A stretch of 64,000 bases of DNA from Rhodamnia argentea (lineage: Eukaryota > Streptophyta > Magnoliopsida > Myrtales > Myrtaceae). The position numbers and the translations under genes were made by a program. Location: positions 8,370,001 through 8,434,000 of the forward strand of contig NC_063150.1 of NCBI RefSeq assembly GCF_020921035.1, given 5' to 3'. Of the stretch, positions 23,801 to 33,597 are shown one piece after another. The notes under the pieces were generated by a model that saw only the letters and a program-made list of their open reading frames with translations, ran no database searches and was not told the origin of the DNA. Each line of letters begins with the position of its first letter. Within the stretch, counting starts at the first letter, position 1.

Positions 23801-24338
23801 GGCTACGTTTGGTCGTCGGGATTTCCGGTTAGGATAGGATTTGATATGATATGATAAGAAAAGAAATCTAGAGATTTGGCCATATACCATCCATCATTTG
23901 GTGAACTACGGATTTAAAGTCGAATATTCTCATATCCTATCATATCCTGCATTTGGTAGAAAGCGTATATCAATATAAATGACATATATGCCCTATGTGA
24001 TGCTATGAAATATTCCGATCTTATTACTATAAAAATAATGTTCTCATACACACAAAAAAAAAAACCTTGAAAATGTACACATTTTATTAAATTTTCAACC
24101 CTCTTTGCAAAAAAAATAAATAAAATGAAAATAGAAACAAATAAGACAAGAAAGTTAGCTTTTATATGACGGATAAGAGAAATCCTATCCGACCTTATCC
24201 TACCCCCTCCCCTAGGATTTTTTTATCCGGGTTATATCCCTATATATCCGATATTATACTATCCGGGACACCTACCAAATACGGGATATGATAAAATATA
24301 TCTTATCCCGAGTTTTATACGAATGACCAAACGCAGCC
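23801..24338. mobile_element. Tourist/Harbinger-like MITE, perfect TAA duplication
   Basis: 538 bases flanked by TAA at 23798-23800 and 24339-24341. Termini are GGCTACGTTTGGTCGTCGGG and, reversed, GGCTGCGTTTGGTCATTCG. Arms contain repeated gatatgatatgata / tatcctatcc words. Related arms appear at 27411-27987, 41402-41580 with 43830-44003, and near 44357. Confidence 0.85.
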
Positions 24339-24599
24339 TAAGGATACGTTATTTACCATAACTCTTCTACAATAGGAGATTTAGCAACATGACCTCCACA
24401 TTTTTTTTCTTGTCGCTGTATTTTGTACAAGTTACTAGAATAATAAATAAAATCTAAGTGTATAATGACACAAAAATAAAACTATAGTCAATTAGCATGG
24501 ACGCAGTTCTAGATTTCGATGACTTGATTACATCATAACGTTCTTATTCAATTCTTACAAATGACTGTTGGACATCTTTGTTTAAGAAATAAGCAAGCG

Positions 24600-25046
24600 A
24601 ACTTACCACGAGCAAAAACAAGTGGAGAACACTTTGCTCTGCCGAACACGGAGATTCGACTTTTGGCGAATGGATACACTTCGTATCTGATACTGCAATC
24701 TCGAAGCTGCAGTTGGGTTCTGACAGCTGACTGATATAGTTCGATGATCCTGCCCTTTGCCATGGCTAGACACATAGCGCAGTTCGACTCCACCAGAGCT
24801 CCGTCACGAGCTGCGTGAAGATTATGATCCGGACGGGATGCCTCGGCATCCAACTCCTGCACTACCTGATCCCTGAGAGAATGAAATTCGTCGGAACTCA
24901 CTAAAGGTGTCCCCGTTGCATATCTTCATCACCACCGTCATGTCCAGAATGCCTTCTGCGCCATTACAAGCAAGAGAAGCGTAACAAAAGATGATCGCAA
25001 GCTCAAGAGAGGAAGCCATGCATGCCCATGCCCAGGACACAAACAT
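24600..25046 (-). pseudogene. decayed DUF26 (gnk2-like) secretory protein, copy C
   Basis: From an ATG at 25046 (or the better-placed one at 25019) the minus strand encodes a signal peptide (MASSLELAIIFCYASL) and the domain start ICNGDTFS. The frame then shifts near 24895. In the next frame the rest of the domain follows: DEFHSLRDQVVQELD, ALVESNCAMCLAMAKGRI, LRDCSIRYEVYPF. Besides the frameshift, the first Cys of C-x8-C-x2-C is Arg (CGT) and another normally Cys position is Tyr (TAT in ELYQS). About 28 residues follow the usual family end before a possible donor (gtaagt) near 24604. A sequencing error could explain the frameshift but not the lost cysteines. Confidence 0.75.
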
Positions 25047-25069
25047 ATACACACACTAGAAGCCGGCTG

Positions 25070-26720
25070 TGATATTGCTTCTTGGCTCTATTTAATTAAT
25101 CTGTAGTTGAATTATCTGCTCCCCTTCTTCTTGTGATCATCACTTGTCCATTAGGCAAACCACAAAGCACTTTCATCGCTCGGATTGATCGATGCTTGGA
25201 CGTTGATTTGCTAAGTTCAAGTGACATAGGACAGATGTTTAGATGCGCGAGATCGAAGATTCTAAAGCCATCAAGGAGTAAAAAGCAAGTCATTCCAATT
25301 TCCCAAATTCAATGAGAGTATATTTTTATATTTAGGGTACATGTCTTGCCAGTGAGGTCAAATCATGTTGTTGACATCGACAAGTAGTGATCTCGATCAG
25401 CCATAACAGAGTGAGGTCGGAGAAGTCATCAATGAACATGGTAATCTACTTGAAGAAATTTTGGACCCAAAAAAGAAAAATCTACTTGAAGAAGTCGATA
25501 AATCATCCATATGATCGATCGACAACTGATACGGTGAAAGTTATTGACAAAGAAGGCCCTCACCGATCGACAAATCGCATCGACGGTCCATTATTGCTGA
25601 TTTTGCCGACTGCTGGAGCTTGCGGACAAACAAGGTGCATCGATTTTGACCCAAAAACCCCCCCTCTGCTTTACAAATGAAAAAAAAAAAACAAATCAAT
25701 CCTTTTTGGTGAAAAATCTTTCACTTTCTAGGCGAAACATATGTCGAAGTGTTGTGCTATAACGTTTCTCAATATTCGTATTCAATTCTTACAAGTGACC
25801 ATTGGTCTTTCTCCTTATAAAATGAGCAAACATGTGCATCGCGTGCAAATCATGTGGAAACTCTTTGTTAAACACGGAGACTTAACCTTCGATGAAATGG
25901 ACATCTTTACATCCGATTCTGCAATCTTGAAGCTGCACTTGGACTCCGAGGGCTAATCGACATTCATTGTAGATCATTTTCTTCCACGCCAAGACACATG
26001 ATGCAATTTGAATCTCTCCAAGCTCCATCACCTGCTGCATGACCACAGCAAGGCATTGATGAATAAGACATACCTTTATTCAATTAAATATTATAACCGA
26101 CGTGAATCATCTCGACAATCAGCTCCTCTATCACCTAATCTTTAAACCATTGAAAGCCGCCGAGCAGACCGCCTGCTTCCCCCATCGCATATTTATGTTG
26201 CTACAATCATGTCCGGAAAGCCTTGTGCATAATTACAAATAAAAAGGAAAATCGAAACAAAAGATGATTGGGAGCTTAAGAAATCGTCTAACTTAGCTTG
26301 ACAAGAATCGAGTTTTAGTAAGTTTCTACACTTTACTACAGACACAAACATTATATACACACACACAACCACGAAGTTGGCTGTCATATGCTTCTACCCT
26401 CTATTTTATTAATCTTTTTTTTTTAGAACAAATCCTCTATTTCATTTTATTAATCTATATTAGTGTTTTTTTGCTCCGATTCTCCTTGTAATTATCACTT
26501 GTCCATTAGGCAAACAAAAAGCACTTTCATCACTCGGATTCTTTGATCCTTATACGTTAATTGCTAAGTTCAAGTGACACGGGAGCAGGACAGTTGTTTA
26601 GATCTGTTGTCATTATCAAAAGGAAAACTCCAAAATAAAAGTCGAATTGCGCGAGATCTAAGATTTTAAAGCCGTCAAGGAGTAAAAAGAAAATGTCATT
26701 CCGATTCTCCAATTTAAATT
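25070..26720 (-). repeat. tandem duplication of DUF26 gene plus upstream flank (copies C and D)
   Basis: The flank at 25070-25320 (tcacttgtccattaggcaaa, gctaagttcaagtgacat, ccatcaaggagtaaaaag) recurs at 26385-26720 with substitutions and an insertion. The coding relics also pair (24600-25046 with 25760-26290). The duplicated unit is therefore about 1.3 kb, both copies pointing left. Confidence 0.75.
25760..26290 (-). pseudogene. decayed DUF26 secretory protein, copy D
   Basis: Second copy of the gene at 24600-25046. The minus strand keeps the leader and domain entry as SSFVSIFLFICNYAQGFPD, followed by IVAT and a stop, matching copy C's SSLELAIIF to DMTVV region. Downstream, matching DNA (for example gattctgcaatcttgaagct, plus strand near 25916) is scattered with stops and frameshifts. 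More degraded than copy C. Confidence 0.65.
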
Positions 26721-27410
26721 TGGAAAACTTAAACTACTTCAATATTAAAACGCGCATTTAACTTTTTCTTTATAGACATATAGTTAGTCGATAAGAAAGA
26801 TACCTTGAGAAGTCTCGCCGCCAAGTCTTTGCCCCTTATTATCGTTGATGCATAGTTTTCTCTGTTCATATTTATGAAAAGCGTACGCATTATACACCGG
26901 TACGATTTTCTGAATTTATTGATAAATGTTATCATCACAGATTTAACGTAGGTTTATTTCACTCGAGGTTTGCTCCATGCAAGAATGACTTCGGATATGT
27001 GACATAGCCTGCCTTATTCTTGTCATTCAGAGGTTCTTTATTTGATGGACTTGGAATGAGGCTCGTTAGAGATGGCCAAATCTACTATACTTTTAATTTA
27101 TCTTATCAAATGGTTCACAAACTCTCTAATCAAATTTCTCCGAGATTAATCCGACGAAATTTGATGTAATAGTTGCATGACCGTCAAAGTTATGACGAGG
27201 CGAATAAAACATATCAATGCCCATGCGGGCATGTGTGGAAAAAATTTAGTAAATGTATATAACACAAGAGTATGATTTGAATAAAACTTAGCCAATATCG
27301 ACATTCAAGTGAACATGCACTTTGGAAAATTTTATCCCGTCAATCTGCGACGTTGTTTTGATAGGCACATTGGTTGGATTTAGCCGGATTTGGCATCGGA
27401 GGGATTTCAT
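26721..27410. other. AT-rich intergenic
   Basis: No gene seen. Confidence 0.4.
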
Positions 27411-27987
27411 TATAAACTGCATTTGGTCGTTCGAATTTATAATTATGATATAACTGGATAGGATATGATAATAAATCAAATGATTTTGTTGTATCCTATT
27501 TCTTGTATGGTGAATTGCGAATTTAAAGTCGGATAAGCAAAGGCAAAGTGCAGCTGAGATAGACTCTATTGCAAATGTTAGAAAGGATCGAACAATTGAA
27601 GAACGAGGAACGTAACAATATATATTAAAAGACAAAGTCGTGAAAATATCCGGCTTTGCGGCCGGAGACCCTAACCCGACATCGTTGGAGAGGTGGCCAT
27701 ACTTGATAGTGGTCACCGCGGGAGAGATGGACTCTCGCCAAAGAGGATACTCGGCGTGACACGGAGGCAACCCAACGAGGAGGAGAGACGGTTATTGTAG
27801 AAAGAACCCGATCCTCCTTGTATCCGCTCTTTTGAAAAATCCTATCTTGATCTATTCCACCCCATCTCTTGTGATTTTTTTTTTTATCCTGGTTATATCT
27901 CTTTTATCATACTCTAGACAGCTATCAAACATGAAATAACATATAATATATTTTGTCTTGTAGTCTGGCGACCAAATGTAATCATAA
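27411..27987. mobile_element. Tourist-like element next to the CRM gene promoter
   Basis: Ends read ctgcatttggtcgttcg and, reversed, gattacatttggtcgcc, with arms like those of the 23.8 kb element (gaattgcgaatttaaagtcgg is nearly shared with the 41.4 kb copy). A moderately GC-rich segment (about 27650-27800) fills the middle. Bounds are approximate. Its right end lies about 200 bases before the ATG at 28186. Confidence 0.6.
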
Positions 27988-28185
27988 AAAGTATAAGAAT
28001 ACTTTTTTTTCCCGAAAAGACTTGTTTTTTTTTTTTTGTGGGGGTCTTACGAATGGGCTTGTTTAGATTAAGGATAAAAACACGAACTTTGAGCAGGCTT
28101 GACCATCTCTCTCGCTCGATACACCCGTTGGCAGGCGTAGGAGACATAACAGAGACTGAAAGAGATCTCCGAACCATCTTCTTCG

Positions 28186-30173
28186 ATGGCGAACCTCCCT
28201 TCTCTGCGCCGCGTCGCTCTCAAAACCCTAGCTTTACGCCCCGGAAACTCGTTCGCCCTCCTCCGAAGGTCTCTCTCCGACGCCGCTTACGACCCTCCGT
28301 TCTCTCCCAAACCCCTTGACAGGACCCCGCAACCCCAGAAGAGCAAAGCCCGGAAGAAACCCCCCAAATCAAGCCCGGGCGACCCGAAACGCCCAGCCGA
28401 GCCGGACCTTCCCTTCGATTTCAGATACTCGTACTCGGAGACGAATGCCGCCGTCGCGCCCATTGGGTTCCGCGAGCCACCGCGGTTCTCTCCGTTCGGG
28501 CCTGGCCGGATCGATAGGACTTGGACTGGGACTTCCGCGCCGGCCCGGGAAGCGGTGGACCCGGATAAGGCGGCGGGGGAGAGGGATCGGGTTCTAGGAG
28601 CTCCGCTTTCGGAGGAGGAAATCGCGGAGCTCGTGGAGCGATACCGGCATAGCGATTGCAATCGCCAGATTAATCTGGGTAAGTGTGTGTTTTTCGTCCT
28701 TTCTTTGTAGTCGTAATTCTGATGGTCCCTGAGGCGGCAAATGATGAGATGAACTACGGCCTAGTGTAGATCGTAGAATTTCTGTGAAAATTTCTGTGTT
28801 GATGAATGAAATTAACCCGTTTTTGGATCTTTTTAGTAAGTTGTGATTTTTCTTGATTGGCTTGGCTACTCATTGGAGGAGCCTTAATCAATTGGGTTAG
28901 CAGTTTTTGCGTTAGTATATTTGCTGTACTTGAGATCTGTACCAATGCTGCTTGTGAATATTTTTATATTGATATGAATGCATTTGGGCGATATGAGGAA
29001 TCTTGCGAATCCTTCACACGTGGCGGAGTCAGCACCAGATTGACATTCTAACTAGTGATTTGGATGCAAACTATACTCTTCCATGGAGCTGAATTTAGAG
29101 ACTTAGTTTGAGATACCCAGTTTTGGGATGTGGGCAGAAACATGGAAGTTATGTTGAGAAGAGTCAACGAGTGATATTTCCAGTTATTATCTCCTTTTTG
29201 CGCTTTGTAGAATTTTCTTTTACGTCTGACTACACTCTGATTGATGTCATTATTTTGGCACAGGCAAAGGAGGAGTTACTCACAACATGTTGGATGATAT
29301 CCACAATCACTGGAAGAGAGCCGAAGCAGTTAGGATAAAGTGCCTGGGAGTGCCGACACTTGACATGGACAATGTTTGCTTTCACCTTGAGGTATTAACT
29401 GAATAAACTGATTGAGAATCGATAAGACCCTTTTGCTCTTTCATGGTCTATTATTTGACGGGTTACCAGTTTCTCAAAGGACAAATCTGGTGGGAAGGTA
29501 ATTTACCGCAATGTCAACATCCTCCTCTTGTATCGAGGTCGACATTATGATCCGAAGCATAGACCAGTTATACCTCTCATGCTGTGGAAGCCCTATGCGC
29601 CAATTTACCCGAAGCTTGTGAAGAATGTTGTGGAGGGGTTGACATTTGAAGAAACAAAAGAAATGAGAAACAGAGGACTGAACTCTCCTGCTGTAGGGAA
29701 ACTTAGTGAGTAAACTCATTCCCGATGGCTTAGCCTTTTACTTAGGTCTACTTGTTTCTTACTTGCTATTAACGATCTCAATACGATGTGATGAACTTTT
29801 CCTTGTATATCAGCGAGGAATGGCGTGTATGTCAATGTGGTGGAGAAAGTGAGGGAAGCATTCAAGACTGAAGAGGTTGTGAGGTTAGACTGCAAACATG
29901 TGGGTACAAGTGACTGCAAGCTGATTGGCGTGAAACTTAGAGTATGCTCTTTAAATTTCTTCTTCTTTTTCTTCCTTTTCTGACTGGGATGTTAACTTTT
30001 TGACTAACATCTTGGTCTGTATTTTTTTTAATTGAGAGCTTAGATCAAATTATGTCTGTTCTACATCCATGCAGGATTTGGTACCTTGCGTTCCAATATT
30101 ATTTAAGGACGAGCAGATCATCCTCTGGAGGGGGAAGAAAGATACCGAATCAACCTCCAATTCACATGCATGA
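28186..30173 (+). CDS. CRS2-associated factor-like, mitochondrial (two CRM domains)
   Basis: Five exons join in frame: 28186-28678, 29264-29391, 29480-29705, 29814-29941 and 30075-30173, giving 357 residues. An Arg/Ser/Leu-rich N-terminus without early acids suggests organelle targeting. A conserved plant CAF segment follows (DLPFDFRYSYSET, then PIGFREPPRFSPFGPGR). CRM domain 1 spans INLGKGGVTHNMLDDIHNHW to NILLLYRGR; CRM domain 2 starts at LTFEETKEMRNRGLNSPA and ends KDEQIILWRGKK. CRM domains bind RNA, and CAF proteins work with the peptidyl-tRNA-hydrolase relative CRS2 or alone in group II intron splicing. The short length and absence of a long C-terminal tail match the mitochondrial type (Arabidopsis At5g54890) rather than plastid CAF1/CAF2, from memory. 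Start chosen as the only ATG giving the targeting peptide. Confidence 0.9.
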
Positions 30174-31435
30174 CCATAAATTAGACATACCACGAGACCC
30201 GCCAGGAAAATCGGTTGGGATGCTATACACATTACGCTGGAGCATTTTCAGAGCGCGGACTCTAGGTAAGCCAACTGACACGTCCACATGCACAGCGCCT
30301 GTTAAAGAAACTATTGCATTATCTTTTGCATCAGATGTTTCATACGCAGCATGCTGTATTAGCAACGCAGGCTCGTTTGCTCATACACATTTTAATTTCT
30401 TAAACCATGTGCAGATATTGTGGGGGTACGGTAAATCGATACGCCGTTGCTTGGGTGAAGACAAGTCTGCAAGAAGGCCCCGGGCCTCAAAGAAACGTGA
30501 CTGCCTGTCTTTTGGTATGCTCGCTCCCAGTTTGAGTTTAGAGGATGGGAATGCTAGAGTTTTAACTGGCAACTCCTCCATGACAATGTACTTCAGTCCA
30601 TTTTTCTTATGGACCTTTTGTTTCTCGAAGTGGTTGGGACTTACTTACATCCCAAGTTTTGCCGATTTGTAAATTGATCAAACGAATTAGTATATTGATT
30701 CTGATGAAATGGAAAATCTTGCATGGCAAGTGATAGAAGTACAGAGGTATCTGAAAACATCTGTTGTATAGTCCAACTTTTTTCTCGATGAAATCCAGAT
30801 CTTGGAGCAATAGTCCAACTTTTTTTTTTTTTTGGTAAAGGCGAGGCATCACGGGTGGTGCCATGACCCGAACGAAGACCAGATCTAGCTCAGGTCCATT
30901 GGGGTAGGGCGACACAACACCTGCCGGGCGACACGACACCCGCCGGGCATCGCCTAAGGTTGCACGACCCTAGCGACGCATTACCGAGGGTGTAAGACTG
31001 TACAAATGATTTCTGAAATGGAAACTCTTTATCTACTAATGAAAGGAATTCCTTTCCCAATGATAAAAATTACTTATGCGCGTGGACGTTTAAACCATGC
31101 TCGTGCAATGATTTATTTTTTCGCCGCCATCTAATTTTTTTCTAGAATATATATTGCATTTTGATTGGGAAGAAAATAAGTACCATTTGGCTTGAAAAAG
31201 TCTAAACAAATTTTTCAATACGTATTTTTTATTTTTCAAGAAACAACCTATCTCAACAGAAAAAAATATAATGAAACTTTTACGAGATCTTGATATATCA
31301 TCTACTTATGTATTTTGCATTGTAATTGGTCTTTTCGTATTTTTTTTTTCCTCATCTTCGTTTGAATTGGCACAATTGTAATAGGTTCAGGGCTTTTTGG
31401 CAAATTTCACATATTTGTGTTTGCTCAAGACCAAA

Positions 31436-31437
<2 letters not shown>
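30174..31437. other. CRM gene 3' region and intergenic
   Basis: 30174-30700 probably holds the 3' UTR. An apparent donor (taggtaagcc near 30264) and acceptor (gtgcag near 30414) would allow a spliced UTR. 30840-30990 is a GC-rich patch of cgacacgacacccgccgggc words. 31360-31410 is a fragment of the 6.7 kb element's arm (ttggcacaattgtaatagg). Confidence 0.4.

Positions 31438-31438
<1 letters not shown>

Positions 31439-31468
<30 letters not shown>
31439..31468. repeat. (GA)n microsatellite
   Basis: Fifteen uninterrupted GA units. Confidence 0.95.
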
Positions 31469-31472
<4 letters not shown>

Positions 31473-31639
31473 CATTTCCAATTAAAGAGATCGTCCTCCA
31501 AAGGTTTGGCCATAGCAAGTGATAAACAATGAAAGACAAAGTGCAGGAAAAAAAAGAAACACAAAATAAATAGTGCAACTTGGGACATACACAGAGGGAG
31601 CAACCAGAGACGATTCTACATGGTTGATTTGCACAAACC

Positions 31640-31891
31640 TATCATTTCTTTTGATTAGTGCCACACCAAATGTTTATCAAGTGTACAAAATATGCGACGG
31701 CGACACCTACGATCCATGCAATCTCTTCCGAGGTAGTGGCACGTAAAGCGGACAACAACTATAACTACGATGGCAAATTCACGGACCACTACAGCGTGCT
31801 GGTGCCTTCAGACTGCAAGTCGCGCTTGATTGTCGTGAGGAACCCAGGACGAGAAGAGTGGTGCCTGGAATATGTCGGGGAGCAAGGTTGA
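31640..31891 (+). pseudogene. possible fifth DUF26-like relic
   Basis: One frame gives YKICDGDTYDPCNLFR, like the ICNGDTY opening of DUF26 domains. After a frameshift near 31730, a second frame gives NNYNYDGKF, then VLVPSDCKSRLIVV and WCLEYVG, ending TGA at 31889-31891. SDCKSR would be the C-x-x-C part of the core with its last Cys changed to Arg. The match is weaker than for the other four relics. Confidence 0.35.
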
Positions 31892-32209
31892 ACTTCAAGA
31901 TAGTAGAATCAAACATCGGAAGTACAAATTCACCGAATAGTCCCTAGGATCGGGCGGTTTTCACGACTTGACATGACCTCTTACGTTTTGTAACAAATGC
32001 ATGATCATTACATGTTACTGTTCGACAGCTAGTGCAGTGAAATCTAGTTGACACATAATGGAATTGAATAGCGGATTCATAAGGGTCTCGATCTATCTCA
32101 ATCACTGGCATTTGCAATCAAAGGCTGTGCAAATAAATTGGGAGCGCCGATCAGAGCACTTTGCGAGATGGAGGAAACCTGTCCAAATCAAATCGACATT
32201 GCGGGCATT
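31892..32209. other. STN1 3' flank
   Basis: Presumed 3' UTR of the minus-strand STN1 gene; nothing else seen. Confidence 0.5.
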
Positions 32210-32737
32210 CTATGTCATCTTGTCCATGGGGCACAGACCGTGCAATGTGTTTCTCATGGTCGTGGGCTTACCGTAGACCCTTCGAGCCAGCTTCAAGCAG
32301 TCCAACCAATGCAGGACCTCCGCGTTCGGGTCCCTCTCGACCACGACTCTCGACACCGTGATCTGCACCTCGCCCCGGTAGCTCGTGATCCTGCCGCGCA
32401 CTCGAGCGACCGAGCCCAGCTTCACCAGCGAAGCCTGGCCATTCGCCACTTCGGCAATCTGTCGAACGCCTTGCGGGCGCTGGCGGGCGAAGTAGGGAGA
32501 GGTGGCGTGGTTGAGCCAGAGGACGCAGGGGACGCAGCCGGTGCCGTCGTCGACGGCGAACTTGAGGAAGCGGCCGGGCTTGTGCTCGCGGGAGACGACG
32601 ACGCCGAGGGCCTCGGCACGCGAGATGGAGAAGCGGTGGTCGAGGGAGAAGGTCGGGGGGTTGGTCGGGGATTGGGCCAGGGAGAGGAGGTCGAAGGCTA
32701 GGAGCTTGACGTGGACGAGGAATAGTGATTTGTCCAT
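32210..32737 (-). CDS. STN1: CST complex subunit STN1
   Basis: Single-exon gene, 175 residues, minus strand. STN1 joins CTC1 and TEN1 in the CST complex, which binds single-stranded telomeric DNA, caps chromosome ends and promotes fill-in by polymerase alpha. The protein is one OB fold, about residues 25-150, with the plant STN1 blocks MDKSLFLVHVKLLAFDL at the start, RFLKFAVDDGTGCVPCVLW, GSVARVRGRITSYRGEVQIT and VVVERDPNAEVLHWLDCLKL. Length fits plant STN1 (about 160-180 residues), which lacks the winged-helix C-terminus of animal STN1. The coding part is clearly more GC-rich than its flanks. The start is the first ATG, placed as in relatives. No broken residues seen, so it should be functional. 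Confidence 0.93.
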   Translation of the reverse strand: MDKSLFLVHVKLLAFDLLSLAQSPTNPPTFSLDHRFSISRAEALGVVVSREHKPGRFLKFAVDDGTGCVPCVLWLNHATSPYFARQRPQGVRQIAEVANGQASLVKLGSVARVRGRITSYRGEVQITVSRVVVERDPNAEVLHWLDCLKLARRVYGKPTTMRNTLHGLCPMDKMT

Positions 32738-33597
32738 GAGAGAGAGCGGGGGGAATCTATGTGGGTTGTTCTCGACAGGACAGGTCCGTTCTCGACAGGA
32801 CAGATACCACTCTGATCAGTGACGTAGCTTAACCATTGGGTAAACTAAGGGGGTTTTTTTTGGTGTGTGTGTGTGTGTGGAGCCAATTGCGTAAATTAGT
32901 TAGGTTTAGAATAACCAATCTGCACTAGAACCACCATTTTATTATTTTTATTTTTTACCATTAGAACACCCTTTTATCTTTGCGGGTTGTTCTTGACAGC
33001 TTCGATTGATCTAAAATGCAAGTGGGACGATCCTCTCCCTTTTATCTTTGTTTCATCCATTTGATTCTTATTAATCAGATTAAAGCGACGACGTATTCGT
33101 TACACCACTCTGAACTCTGATCGGTGGCTTAGCTTAACTATTGCGTAAACTTAGTTAGATTTAGAATAACCAGTCTGAGCTACCATTTTTTTTTTTTTTA
33201 CCAACATTGGAACTTCCGTTTAACCCGTTCGTCTTGTCATATAAATGGCCGAAAAAACCAAGACATAAGTTCAAAGCCATCCGATGTACGAAACAATCAG
33301 CCAATGAACCCCGAACACTGTACATGTTTTACAGGTCCCATCAACTCCACCAATAAACCAGAGCCGCATTTGGCTCTTTAAATTTACGAATTAACCAAAA
33401 ACTTTTAATACATTTAGTCGACAGGCTTTCGTCGCCGGCGGCATGGAGTGAACACCCTCTTAACCTCTCCCGTTCCGTCCTCGTCACAATGAGCACCACC
33501 CATCTCCTAATTGAACCAGCAGCGATAACACTAAGCCACAGACGATCACCGTCGTCGTCACAAGTTGTCGCGTGCACTGACGTGTTCATTTCTTGAA
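32738..33597. other. STN1 promoter and MCCA 3' UTR
   Basis: Holds the STN1 5' flank, with a direct repeat ttctcgacaggacag near 32768-32805 and a TG microsatellite near 32861-32879. Two diverged copies of a gttaggtttagaataaccaa segment occur near 32898 and 33147, indicating a local duplication of about 250 bases. The right part is MCCA 3' UTR. Confidence 0.5.

Noticed and set aside
30052-30672. 206-codon plus-strand open frame over the CRM gene's last exon
   Set aside because: It is in a different frame from the conserved CRM ending, reads through an apparent intron, and has no domain.
31326-31664. Several open frames around the GA microsatellite
   Set aside because: SLSLSL or EREREREF text is the translation of the repeat.
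32138-32822. Long plus-strand open frames opposite STN1
   Set aside because: Shadows of the GC-rich STN1 coding strand; the minus-strand frame matches STN1 throughout.
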